Source: Amphritea pacifica | GTDB taxonomy: Bacteria > Pseudomonadota > Gammaproteobacteria > Pseudomonadales > Balneatricaceae | Direction: 5' to 3' | Length of the DNA stretch: 64,000 bases | Assembly (NCBI RefSeq): GCF_016924145.1 | Contig: NZ_JAFFZO010000004.1 | Coordinates: 111,809-175,808, forward strand | In this document: positions 26,874 to 35,713 of the stretch, in pieces | How the letters are laid out: every line of letters starts with the position of its first letter | Position numbering within the stretch: position 1 is the stretch's first letter | Translations under genes and position numbers: made by a program | The notes under the pieces: model-generated | What the model was told of the DNA's origin: nothing | Database searches by the model: none | What the model saw: only the letters and a program-made list of their open reading frames with translations

Positions 26874-28180
26874 TGGATATAACCATTATAGGCGTGTCGT
26901 TAGCCGTATTTATGCTATTTCTGCTGGCGCTGGGCTTCTGGGTGTCACTGGCACTGTTTGGTGTTGGGGTGCTGGGCCTGTATATGTCCGGTAACGATCA
27001 GATTGGTTTGCTCTTCGCCACTTCAACCTGGGGGGCCAGCACCTCCTGGTCGCTGACCGCACTGCCGCTGTTTATCTGGATGGGAGAGATTCTGTTTCGA
27101 ACCCGGCTTTCGGAGGATCTGTTTAAAGGGTTGTCCCCCTGGCTGAGTGGACTGCCGGGCAAACTGTTACATGTGAATGTACTCAGCTGCGGTATTTTTG
27201 CCGCGGTGTCCGGTTCTTCAGCCGCTACGGCTGCAACGATTGGCCGGATGACACTACCGGAGCTGAAAGCTCAGGGCTACAGTGATCGCATGGCGGTGGG
27301 GACACTGGCGGGCTCGGGAACACTGGGGCTGCTGATCCCACCGTCGATTATTCTGATCGTCTACGGGGTTGCGGCGGAGGTCTCCATTGGCCGTCTGTTT
27401 ATTGCCGGGGCACTGCCTGGCTTGTTACTGGTCACCCTGTTTATGGGTTATACCGTCATCTGGGCGCTGTTGAATAAAGATGAACTGCCACAGCATGATA
27501 AAACCCATCTCTCCTTTGCCGCAAAGATAAAAGCGTTGCGATTACTGCTGCCGATTATGTGTCTGATCGGCTTTGTGCTGGGCTCTATCTATGGCGGTTT
27601 TACCACGCCGACTGAAGCGGCTGCACTGGGGGTTGTCGGGGCACTGTTTCTGGCAGCGGTTAGCGGCTCTCTGGATATAAGTAGCTTTGCTGAAAGCCTG
27701 ACCGGTGCGGTTAAAAGCTCCTGCATGATCGGTCTGATTCTGGCCGGGGCTCACTTTCTCACACTGGCGATGGGCTTTCTGGGGATACCCCGGGCATTGG
27801 CGGAATGGATCGCACATATGTCCCTGTCACCCGGTGTATTGCTGATCTGTCTGACAGTGCTGTTTGTTGCCCTGGGATGCTTTCTGGATGGTATCTCTGT
27901 CGTGGTGCTAACGGTTGCGGTGGTGCTGCCGATGGTGCAGCAGGCAGGTATCGATCTGCTCTGGTTCGGAATCTATATTGTGCTGGTGGTTGAGATGTCT
28001 CAGATCACCCCTCCAGTGGGTTTCAACCTGTTTGTGATCCAGGCGTTAACCGGCAAAAATATTCTCTACGTGGCACGTGCGGCACTGCCGTTTTTCCTGC
28101 TGATTATGTTGGCGGTGGTATTGATCTATCTTTTCCCTCAGATCGTCACCTATCTGCCAAGATCCATGAGTCAGGGATGA
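26873..28180 (+). CDS. dctM: TRAP transporter large permease subunit DctM
   Basis: A 435-residue polytopic protein of the DctM family with about 12 hydrophobic segments, including SGSSAATAATIGRMTLPELK, GSGTLGLLIPPSIILIVYG and EMSQITPPVGFNLFVIQ, all hallmark stretches of the ion-coupled translocation subunit. ATG 26873 overlaps the dctQ stop as TGATG, with GGAGG just upstream. Transport in this class is driven by sodium or protons. Length is normal. Confidence 0.93.
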   Translation: MDITIIGVSLAVFMLFLLALGFWVSLALFGVGVLGLYMSGNDQIGLLFATSTWGASTSWSLTALPLFIWMGEILFRTRLSEDLFKGLSPWLSGLPGKLLHVNVLSCGIFAAVSGSSAATAATIGRMTLPELKAQGYSDRMAVGTLAGSGTLGLLIPPSIILIVYGVAAEVSIGRLFIAGALPGLLLVTLFMGYTVIWALLNKDELPQHDKTHLSFAAKIKALRLLLPIMCLIGFVLGSIYGGFTTPTEAAALGVVGALFLAAVSGSLDISSFAESLTGAVKSSCMIGLILAGAHFLTLAMGFLGIPRALAEWIAHMSLSPGVLLICLTVLFVALGCFLDGISVVVLTVAVVLPMVQQAGIDLLWFGIYIVLVVEMSQITPPVGFNLFVIQALTGKNILYVARAALPFFLLIMLAVVLIYLFPQIVTYLPRSMSQG

Positions 28181-28186
28181 CTCAAT

Positions 28187-28307
28187 GGTGCTCGGCTTGC
28201 AGCCGGATGACATGGCCGTTTCGCCGTGGACCGGGTCATCAACGGAGGTTGGTTTCTGCCGGCTGAGCACCAATGGAAAGCTGCTGGACAGGGCCTGGCA
28301 TGCCAGG
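28187..28307. repeat. Structured element after dctM (nested dyads and perfect palindrome)
   Basis: Left arm 28187-28206 and right arm 28259-28271 pair (GGTGCTC with GAGCACC, CAGCCGG with CCGGCTG). A further pair GATGAC/GTCATC lies inside. At 28294-28307 there is a 14-bp perfect palindrome, CCTGGCATGCCAGG. No T-run follows. It could be a structured 3' end for the dctPQM message or a REP-like element. Confidence 0.5.
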
Positions 28308-28390
28308 AGGTCTTATTGGCATGAAAGAGGGTCAGCAAACATTATTGCCCGCTTTATTCTATGGCCGTCTTCTGGACAGAGCCCTGTCTT

Positions 28391-28429
28391 AGCTAATGTA
28401 AATAGCTAATGTAAATAGCTTATGTAAAT
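28391..28429. repeat. Three tandem 13-bp repeats upstream of the glutamate dehydrogenase gene
   Basis: AGCTAATGTAAAT occurs twice and AGCTTATGTAAAT once, back to back, ending 29 nt before the gene start. The AT-rich units could form multiple regulator sites or a length-variable promoter spacer. Confidence 0.8.
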
Positions 28430-28458
28430 AACTACAAAGGTTAAAAAATAAAACAACC

Positions 28459-31400
28459 ATGCCAGATCGTTCATCTGATAAACCGATGTTACTCGCGCCA
28501 CTGAATGAATTAGTTATCGAAAGACTTCCGGCAGAGATGGCCAGTAAAGTGGTCAGCTTCTTACGCTGTTATTACCAGACAACAACCGCTGATGAGCTGG
28601 AGGAACGCTCGCTGGAGAATCTCTACGGCGCCACCATGTCGTGTTGGCAGTTTCTGCAGGATTTTAGCGCCGGCAAGCCAAAAGTCCGGGTCTATAACCC
28701 GGATCTGGAGCAGTTTGGCTGGCGTTCAAACCACACCGTGATAGAGATTATTCATCGCGATATTCCTTTTCTGGTGGACTCTGTACGGATGGAGCTGAAT
28801 CGCCGGGATCTGGTTATTCACACCATTCATAATGCCATTCTCCATGTACAGCGGGAGGAGGGACGTCTGGTTGGCCTGGTTGCACCGGATCATGCGTCAG
28901 CTCAGGCTGAATCGGTGATCTATCTGGAAGTTGATCGCACCAGCGACCCGACAGAGCTTAAGGCCATACTGACCTCGCTGCAGTTTGTGCTGGCAAATGT
29001 TCGCATGGCGGTTGAGGATTATGCGCCGATGCAGGCCCAGGCACAGGCATTGCTGGATGAACTCTCGCAGCAGTCTGTGGATGCCGAAGCTGAAGCGTTT
29101 CTGCGCTGGATGCTGGATGATCGCTTTACCTTCCTTGGCTACGATGAGCTGAGCATCAATGGTGACCGGGTGCAGCGGGTTGAGGGCAGCGAGCTGGGGA
29201 CACTGAAACTACTTAAAAATGCAGGGCAGGGCAGCTCTCGTCTGCTGACAGAGTTGCGGGAAGATGAGCGGGATTTTCTGTTAGAACCTACCCGGCTGAT
29301 GTTTGCCAAAGATTTCCACTACTCACTGGTTCACCGGCCTGCCTATATGGACTGTGTGGTTATCAAGCGTTTTGATGAGCAGGGCAATGTCGCCAGTCAG
29401 TGCCGTTTTTATGGCTTGTATACCTCGTCGGTTTATTCTGAAGCGATGCTGGCTATACCGGGAGTGCGCAGCAAAGCAGAGGCGGTGCTGCAACGGGTCG
29501 GTTTCGATCGCCGCAGTCACAACGGTAAAGAGCTGCTACAGATTATGAACGATCTGCCCCGGGATGAGCTGTTCCTCTCCAGCGAACAGGCGTTGCTGGA
29601 CAGTGCAATGGGTATTTTCAGCCTGCATGATCGTCGTAAAGTGCGCTTACTGTATCGTAAAGATCGCTGTAACCAGTTTATTACCTTCCTCTACTTTGTC
29701 CCCCGGGACATCTTTTCCACCGCGCTGCGGGTGCAGGTTCAGGACCTGCTGGTCAAAGCTTGTCATGCCAGCGAAGTGGAGTTTACCACCACCTTCAGTG
29801 AGTCAGTGCTGGCGCGGGTGCAGTTTGTCCTGCGTATCGATCCGGATAAAGCCGACACTCTGGAACTGGCGCAGCTTGAGGCTGAAGTGGTGCATATCTC
29901 TCGTGACTGGCGGGATGAACTGCATTCTGCACTCACCGATCTGTGCGGAGAAGAGGAGGGCAACCGGTTACACCACAGCTATGGCCACGCGTTTACCAGC
30001 GCTTACCGTGAACACTTCCCCGCCCTCAGCGGGGTGTACGATATTCAGCGCATTGAAGCATTGTGCGACGACAACCCGGTGACCATGAGTTTCTACCGGG
30101 TGTTGGAGCAAAGCCCGAAAGTGCTGCGTTTCAAACTGTTTAATGCGGATGAACCGCTGGTCTTGTCCGATGTGATTCCGGTGTTGGAAAACCTGGGGAT
30201 GCGGGTGATCGGTGAACACCCCTATGCGGTGAACCGCAGTGATGGAAAACAGTTCTGGATGCATGATTTCACCCTGATCAGCCAGGGGAGTGAGCCGGTT
30301 GTGCTGGAAGAGGTTAAAGATGTCTTCCATGATGCGTTTGCCAATATCTGGGCGGGACGCGCAGAAAATGATGAGTTCAACCATCTGGTGATCGGTGCCA
30401 ATCTGAGCTGGCGTGAAGTAGCCATGCTGCGTGCCTATGCCCGCTATAACAAGCAGATCCGTTTCGGCTTTTCGCAATCCTATATCGCCGGCACGCTGGC
30501 CCGGCATATCCATGTGACCAAGCTGCTGGTTGCCCTGTTCCGGGCGCGTTTTGAGCCTGGTCGTCGCGACAGTCAGAAATCTTTAGCCCTGGCAGAGCGT
30601 ATCAGCAACAGCATTATTGATGCGCTCGATAAAGTGGATAACCTCAATGAAGATCAGATTCTGCGGCGTTTTCTGGAACTGATCAAAGCCACCCTGCGGA
30701 CCAGCTATTTTCAGCGCGATGCAGCCGGTGAGCTGAAAGACTATTTCTCGTTCAAACTGAATCCCCGGGTGATTGCCGGTATTCCACAGCCCCGGCCAAT
30801 GTTTGAGGTGTTTGTTTATTCTGCGCGGGTGGAAGGGGTGCATCTGCGTGGGGGTAAGGTTGCCCGCGGCGGGCTGCGCTGGTCTGACCGGCTGGAAGAT
30901 TACCGCACCGAAGTACTGGGGTTGGTGAAAGCGCAACAGGTGAAAAACTCGGTGATTGTTCCGGTGGGGGCCAAAGGTGGCTTTGTGGCTAAAAAGTTAC
31001 CCACAACGGGGGGGCGTGAGGCGTTTCAGGCCGAAGGTATCGCCAGCTATCAGATCTTTATCTCGGCACTGCTGGATATCACCGACAACCTGGTGGGTGG
31101 CGAAGTGGTTCCCCCTGTGGATGTGGTGCGTCACGATGAAGACGATCCCTATTTTGTCGTCGCTGCCGATAAAGGCACCGCGACCTTCTCTGATATCGCC
31201 AATGCGATTGCTGAAGAACGCGGCTTCTGGCTGGGGGATGCGTTTGCTTCCGGTGGTTCTCAGGGGTATGACCATAAAGGGATGGGCATTACGGCACGGG
31301 GTGCCTGGGAATCCGTTAAGCTGCACTTCCGCGAACTGGGTAAAGATATCCAGTCTGAGGATTTCAGCGTGGTCGCCATTGGCGACATGGCGGGGGATGT

Positions 31401-33294
31401 GTTTGGCAACGGCATGCTGCTGTCTGAACATATACAACTGTGTGCGGCATTTAACCATCTGCATGTTTTCATCGATCCTGACCCCGATGCGGCCACCAGT
31501 TTTGCTGAACGTAAGCGGCTGTTTGAACTGCCACGTTCCAGTTGGGAGGACTATAACCGGGAGCTGATCTCCGCCGGTGGCGGGGTTTTCTCCCGTGCTG
31601 CTAAGTGGCTGGATATCAGTCCACAGATGCAGGCCCGGTTTGATATCAAAGAGACACGCTTATCGCCAAATGATCTGCTCACGGCACTGCTGAAAGCGCC
31701 GGTCGATCTGATCTGGAACGGCGGTATCGGCACCTATGTAAAAGCCTCCCGCGAAAGCCATGCCGAGGTGGGTGATAAGGCCAACGACAGTTTACGTATC
31801 AATGGTAATCAGCTGCGCTGTCGTGTGTTGGGTGAGGGTGGAAACCTCGGCTTCACTCAGTTGGGGCGGATAGAGTTCTGTGCCAATGGCGGTAAATCCA
31901 ATACCGACTTTATCGACAATGCCGGTGGCGTTGATTGTTCTGACCATGAAGTGAACATCAAAATTCTGCTCAACGAGGTAGTGGCTAACGGCGATATGAC
32001 CGTGAAGCAGCGTAACGCCCTGCTGCGTGAGATGACTGACGAAGTGGCCGGGCTGGTATTACAGAACAACTATAAACAGGCGCAGGCGATCAGTATTGCC
32101 CACAGCCATGCCCGCCGTGCGATGGATGAATATATCCGCCTGATCAATCGTCTCGAGTCCGCCGGTAAACTGGACCGGGAACTGGAGTTTATCCCCTCCG
32201 ATGAACAGCTTCAGGAGCGCAAACAGGCGCAGCAGGGGCTGACCCGGCCGGAGCTGTCGGTACTGATCTCCTATGTGAAAGCAGAACTGAAAGAGGCGCT
32301 CAGCGACACCTGGATTACCGAGGATGCTTATCTGAGTCATGAAGCGGTGTCTGCTTTTCCCCAGCGTCTGGTGAATGAGTTTGGCACTGAGATCTCACAG
32401 CATCGCCTGCGTTCTGAGATCATCGCCACGCAGATCGCCAACGGCATGATCAACAGCATGGGTATTACCTTTGCCGACCGTCTCTGTCAGATCAGTGGCT
32501 CCGGGTTTGGTGATGTGGCTGCGGCCTTTGTGATCGCTCGTGATGTGTTCAATATCGATCAGCTGTGGCACCAGATTGAGTCGCTGGACAACCAGGTGCA
32601 GTCCGCGCTGCAGCAGCAGATGATGGCTGACCTGATCCGTCTGATACGCCGGGCTACGCAGTGGTTCCTGCGTCACCGGCGGCCTCTGGATGTTGCCGCA
32701 ACGGTACAGCAGTTCCGCAGTGGCGTCGCCACCCTCAGTGGGCAACTGTCACAGTTACTCAGCGGTGAACCCCTGAACCTGTGGCAGCACAAGCATGATC
32801 AGCTGACAGCGGCGGGTGTGCCGGACGAACTGGCGTCAATTGTTGCCGGTGCCGATAGCCTCTATGCGCTACTCAGCATCATTCAGTCTGCCGAGCAGAC
32901 CGGCCGATCGCTGCAACAGGTCGCGCAGATCCATTTTGGTCTGGGAGAGCGTTTACAGCTGCAATGGTTTGATCAGCAGGTTAAAGAGCTGACCGCCAGT
33001 AATCACTGGGAGTCGATGGCCCGGGACGGTTTCCGTGAAGACCTGACCAGTCACCAGCAGGCGATAACGGTCAGTGTTCTGTCTGCCGTTGATTCCGATG
33101 CCTTGGATTCCGATAGTCAGAAAGTAACAGAGCAGGACGGTGTTCAGCTTGTAGAAAGCTGGCTGGCGGATAATCATCGCTTACTGGATCGCTGGCAGTC
33201 TCTGCTGAATGAGGTGCGTGGCAGTGCGCAGCAGGACTTCGCGATCATTACCGTGGCGATCCGCGAACTCATGGAGCTGGCGCAGGCGCAGTAA
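28459..33294 (+). CDS. gdhB: Large NAD-specific glutamate dehydrogenase
   Basis: A 1611-residue enzyme of the 180-kDa class, oxidising glutamate to 2-oxoglutarate and ammonia with NAD. The N-terminal 700 residues are ACT-like and helical regulatory regions. The catalytic core runs from about 720 to 1230, with the active-site lysine motif PVGAKGGF at 835-842 and RGGLRWSDR ahead of it, and the Rossmann segment VVAIGDMAGDVFGNG near 970. The C-terminal 400 residues are helical. Length and motifs match intact family members. The ribosome site is weak (AAGG 18 nt from ATG). It links amino-acid uptake and catabolism to the citric acid cycle. Regulation may involve the 13-bp repeats upstream. Confidence 0.95.
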   Translation: MPDRSSDKPMLLAPLNELVIERLPAEMASKVVSFLRCYYQTTTADELEERSLENLYGATMSCWQFLQDFSAGKPKVRVYNPDLEQFGWRSNHTVIEIIHRDIPFLVDSVRMELNRRDLVIHTIHNAILHVQREEGRLVGLVAPDHASAQAESVIYLEVDRTSDPTELKAILTSLQFVLANVRMAVEDYAPMQAQAQALLDELSQQSVDAEAEAFLRWMLDDRFTFLGYDELSINGDRVQRVEGSELGTLKLLKNAGQGSSRLLTELREDERDFLLEPTRLMFAKDFHYSLVHRPAYMDCVVIKRFDEQGNVASQCRFYGLYTSSVYSEAMLAIPGVRSKAEAVLQRVGFDRRSHNGKELLQIMNDLPRDELFLSSEQALLDSAMGIFSLHDRRKVRLLYRKDRCNQFITFLYFVPRDIFSTALRVQVQDLLVKACHASEVEFTTTFSESVLARVQFVLRIDPDKADTLELAQLEAEVVHISRDWRDELHSALTDLCGEEEGNRLHHSYGHAFTSAYREHFPALSGVYDIQRIEALCDDNPVTMSFYRVLEQSPKVLRFKLFNADEPLVLSDVIPVLENLGMRVIGEHPYAVNRSDGKQFWMHDFTLISQGSEPVVLEEVKDVFHDAFANIWAGRAENDEFNHLVIGANLSWREVAMLRAYARYNKQIRFGFSQSYIAGTLARHIHVTKLLVALFRARFEPGRRDSQKSLALAERISNSIIDALDKVDNLNEDQILRRFLELIKATLRTSYFQRDAAGELKDYFSFKLNPRVIAGIPQPRPMFEVFVYSARVEGVHLRGGKVARGGLRWSDRLEDYRTEVLGLVKAQQVKNSVIVPVGAKGGFVAKKLPTTGGREAFQAEGIASYQIFISALLDITDNLVGGEVVPPVDVVRHDEDDPYFVVAADKGTATFSDIANAIAEERGFWLGDAFASGGSQGYDHKGMGITARGAWESVKLHFRELGKDIQSEDFSVVAIGDMAGDVFGNGMLLSEHIQLCAAFNHLHVFIDPDPDAATSFAERKRLFELPRSSWEDYNRELISAGGGVFSRAAKWLDISPQMQARFDIKETRLSPNDLLTALLKAPVDLIWNGGIGTYVKASRESHAEVGDKANDSLRINGNQLRCRVLGEGGNLGFTQLGRIEFCANGGKSNTDFIDNAGGVDCSDHEVNIKILLNEVVANGDMTVKQRNALLREMTDEVAGLVLQNNYKQAQAISIAHSHARRAMDEYIRLINRLESAGKLDRELEFIPSDEQLQERKQAQQGLTRPELSVLISYVKAELKEALSDTWITEDAYLSHEAVSAFPQRLVNEFGTEISQHRLRSEIIATQIANGMINSMGITFADRLCQISGSGFGDVAAAFVIARDVFNIDQLWHQIESLDNQVQSALQQQMMADLIRLIRRATQWFLRHRRPLDVAATVQQFRSGVATLSGQLSQLLSGEPLNLWQHKHDQLTAAGVPDELASIVAGADSLYALLSIIQSAEQTGRSLQQVAQIHFGLGERLQLQWFDQQVKELTASNHWESMARDGFREDLTSHQQAITVSVLSAVDSDALDSDSQKVTEQDGVQLVESWLADNHRLLDRWQSLLNEVRGSAQQDFAIITVAIRELMELAQAQ

Positions 33295-33303
33295 CGATTA
33301 ACC

Positions 33304-33325
33304 CGGGGGCTTATCTGAGCCCCCG
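33304..33325 (+). terminator. Hairpin after the glutamate dehydrogenase gene
   Basis: A perfect 8-bp stem (33304-33311 with 33318-33325) and 6-nt loop begins 9 nt after the stop. The T-run behind it is poor, so termination may be partial and the small downstream gene may be cotranscribed. Confidence 0.5.
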
Positions 33326-33385
33326 TCTATGGTTACAAAACAGGCCTGGAGACAGGCGAAAAAGAGATAAACAACGTACAGAATT

Positions 33386-33613
33386 ATGAAACAACGATAC
33401 GCATTTCCCGGAATGAACATGGTGCAGTGTGCGCTGAACATTAAGCAGATGGCCGCCGACAGCTGGTGGGTCTACCGTCATGAGGTGTGCGGCAATGGCA
33501 CACTGAAACCGGTGTCCCGGGTGGTTTTTTTCGGCCGCACCCGCGCGGATGTCGAACGCTGGATTGAAACCCAGCGTCAGGAATCGACGGTCTATATGTT
33601 ATCTGATAACTAG
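33386..33613 (+). CDS. Small protein of unknown function (75 residues)
   Basis: I do not recognise this protein. It is compact and mixed in character, with a WWVYRHEV stretch in the middle, a predicted strand-turn-strand (LKPVSRVVFFGRTRADVERWI) and no signal peptide or cysteine pair. It follows the glutamate dehydrogenase gene by 91 nt. Codon use resembles the chromosomal genes to its left rather than the AT-rich island to its right, so it is probably real. Confidence 0.5.
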   Translation: MKQRYAFPGMNMVQCALNIKQMAADSWWVYRHEVCGNGTLKPVSRVVFFGRTRADVERWIETQRQESTVYMLSDN

Positions 33614-34328
33614 ACTCAAATTTGAGTGGGGCACCGGTCTGATACCGCTGAGTTCAGACCCTGCTCACCCGACAGTGCACCAGGAAGGCTGGGTCTTTGC
33701 TTAAAGGCCCGGCCTTCCGCCGTTTAGCGTGGCCGATATTCGAAAAGCTAATGCAGAGATGTGTTGGCTTTTTTCGTTAACAGGCACCGGTTATCAGGTG
33801 ACAGACTTATATGATAAAGATGCATGGACAGGCAATTGATCTTTGATCCCGTCCATTGCTTGCACGTTCTATCCGTAAAATATCTTGACGCTTGCGCGTT
33901 ATCATCGGATAGTTACCCACAGTTCTCAGCAAATCAAGGTGTTATACCGATCTATCCTGGGATGATTCGCAGAGTGAACTAGGGATAACGCACATGCGCG
34001 TTTACACGGAGCCAAATGAAAGGGAGTTTATCAAAAGAATATTTTATTCAATTAGTTAATCGTTTCTTTAACGTATTTAATTTGCGTGCATATGTGCATG
34101 CGCACAATTAAGCTGTTAGTAGTCAAGGACAGATATTAGACCTGTTTTTATAATTGCTGTATTGCGGTTAAAGATTAAAGAGAGCGTGCTTGAACTGGAG
34201 GAATAAACCATCAATGCTTCCAGGAAAAACATTAAAACGAACAGGGGAAGGCTGCGGTAGATGGATGTTTTTATGTCAAGGTGTCTAATTCGACAGTCTC
34301 GTTATGTTTAATTAGAAAGGTAGAGTTT
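33614..34328. other. Gene-free left border of the accessory island
   Basis: No gene was seen in these 715 nt. The stretch shifts from GC-rich to AT-rich. At 33683-33718 there is a 16-bp hairpin with a 4-nt loop (GT wobbles, no T-run). A weak long dyad runs from TAACGCACATGCGC (about 33986) to GTGCATGCGCAC with ATTAAGC (about 34113), which loosely resembles a decayed attC site. Confidence 0.4.
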
Positions 34329-34826
34329 ATGATCAATAAATTAATATGTTTAGTGATTTTAGTTATCTCGCTGGCGGGATGTGCGGCAACTTATGTGCAA
34401 CCGGTTGATGGCCCTACAGCTACACTCTTGATCCCAAAATACTCTAGAGAATTTAGTCTTGCCAGTATAATATCTGGCGGTGATATAATGGTCGCAAGAA
34501 AAGAAAAAGATGGTTGCGGAAATTTTGAAGTAATTGAAATTAGTGATACAGATGATGAGAGAATACCTATTAGTGTTAAAGTAGGCCAAGACATATTTAT
34601 TAGCATAGACCGTTACGACGGAAATAGAAGTTGCAACGTTATTGCTGCCTTCATGCCAGAAGCCGGAGTGAGTTATGATGTTAAGTCTAGTTTTACTGAC
34701 AAGTGGTGTCGTGTAAGAATTATCAATAGAGATAGTACTAATATGGACCGCAGGGTAGGGCTGAAAAAGGGATATACATCTTCATTGGATGGCTTCAGGG
34801 TTTGCGACTCTAAAGATAAATTGTGA
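34329..34826 (+). CDS. Putative lipoprotein of unknown function
   Basis: A 165-residue exported protein. The N-terminus MINKLICLVILVISLAGC carries a lipobox (LAGC, Cys18), so it should be a lipid-anchored envelope protein. Four further cysteines lie in the mature part. No function is recognised. ATG 34329 is preferred because it gives a normal lipoprotein signal; an earlier in-frame start would add 16 residues. The gene is AT-rich compared with the chromosomal genes to the left and has an attC-like site 117 nt after its stop, suggesting a gene cassette. Confidence 0.65.
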   Translation: MINKLICLVILVISLAGCAATYVQPVDGPTATLLIPKYSREFSLASIISGGDIMVARKEKDGCGNFEVIEISDTDDERIPISVKVGQDIFISIDRYDGNRSCNVIAAFMPEAGVSYDVKSSFTDKWCRVRIINRDSTNMDRRVGLKKGYTSSLDGFRVCDSKDKL

Positions 34827-34834
34827 AAATATAA

Positions 34835-34948
34835 TCAGAATTAAATTTAAGGGGTCCAATAGCAGGCGATGAAGAATTAAAAATCAAAACTATTCTAGCT
34901 GAGGCTGATGAAGTTGCAGAACTCAATGCCTACAAAAGAAATGCCTAA
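34835..34948 (+). pseudogene. 3' remnant of a cassette gene ending in an attC-like site
   Basis: An open frame of 37 codons without a start codon ends ...KRNA-stop, with its TAA at 34946-34948 lying inside the attC-like site. The residues are helical and charged (EELKIKTILAEADEVAEL). Stop codons inside attC are normal for integron cassette genes, so this looks like the tail of a deleted gene. The short length leaves doubt. Confidence 0.35.
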
Positions 34949-35015
34949 TAAGCGCATGTTGTCGGACTGGTTTTCCGCTGCGCTCCAAACCAGCCGCAAA
35001 TGCGAGCGATTAGCT
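34943..35015 (+). other. attC-like recombination site 1
   Basis: GCCTAAT at the left and GATTAGC at the right (R''/R' type ends) flank nested arms: GCGCAT (34952-34957) with ATGCG, and CGG-CTGGTTT with AAACCAG-CCG (34963-34973 and 34987-34996). One unpaired A (34966) interrupts the left arm, like the extrahelical base that sets strand choice in attC. The next gene starts 18 nt later, as usual for cassettes. The core trinucleotide is AAT rather than AAC, so the site may be degenerate. Confidence 0.6.
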
Positions 35016-35032
35016 CTAAGTACTAGGTTCAA

Positions 35033-35542
35033 ATGATGAAAAAAATTATATTTATCTGTTTTACAATGATTATGCTTTCTGGGTGTGTTTCCACAAGAAA
35101 TTATGAAGGACCTGTACTTCCTCAATCAGAGGTGTCAGAAATTTACTTAGTAACAATAGATAGTGGCGTAAACCTTTATGTAACGTCTATCAATAACGAT
35201 GGCAAAGAGTATTATTATTACAAACGGTTGAGTGTCCTTCCTGGGGAAAAAAATATTACATTAAGAAGTGATTCATTATCTAATGTCGATAAAAAATATG
35301 ATAAAACTTATATGGCGAAATCTACAATTTCATTTATAGCTAAAAAAGGTAAAGCATATACTTTTTCAACACCTAATGATTACATTGGTAGTGGTATTAG
35401 AACTGATAGCAAAGTTTGTATTAACGAAGAAGACTGGGATGATCCTGATGCATTAGTGGGTTTAACTGGAGAATTTAGGTCACCAAGTAAAAATTCGATT
35501 AAAATCGCTTGTTCAGAAATAAAGTTAATAGAAAAATACTAA
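35033..35542 (+). CDS. Putative lipoprotein of unknown function
   Basis: A 169-residue protein with a lipoprotein signal (MMKKIIFICFTMIMLSGC, lipobox LSGC, Cys18). The mature part is beta-rich and Tyr/Lys/Ser-rich, with two later cysteines. No family is recognised. The gene is strongly AT-rich. It starts 18 nt after attC-like site 1 and shares orientation with all genes of the island. No attC-like site follows it; a palindromic element stands in that place. Confidence 0.65.
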   Translation: MMKKIIFICFTMIMLSGCVSTRNYEGPVLPQSEVSEIYLVTIDSGVNLYVTSINNDGKEYYYYKRLSVLPGEKNITLRSDSLSNVDKKYDKTYMAKSTISFIAKKGKAYTFSTPNDYIGSGIRTDSKVCINEEDWDDPDALVGLTGEFRSPSKNSIKIACSEIKLIEKY

Positions 35543-35560
35543 TAATAAAATCAAAAAAAA

Positions 35561-35670
35561 TCGGGGTCAGGTCTTTCATTTTGCAGGGTTAAGAAAATTG
35601 GATTAACTCTTGTGCAAAATTCAAGACCTGACTACCGTCGGCTAATGGGTGACCTCGTGATTAGACCCCG
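35561..35670. repeat. Imperfect palindromic element with GGGGTCAGGTCTT ends
   Basis: Outer arms CGGGGTC (35562-35568) and GACCCCG (35664-35670) enclose GTCAGGTCTT (35566-35575) with AAGACCTGAC (35623-35632), and CATTTTGCA with TGCAAAAT. Sequences of this type occur as dispersed elements in marine gammaproteobacteria and are often linked with REP-associated Y1 transposases (family knowledge). No transposase is present here. Confidence 0.6.
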
Positions 35671-35713
35671 TGATTCATGCCGGGATTCATGGCAATAAAA
35701 AATAGGAGCAACG

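Noticed and set aside
33683-33718. Long hairpin as terminator of the small gene at 33386
   Set aside because: No T-run on either strand; noted only as structure at the island border.
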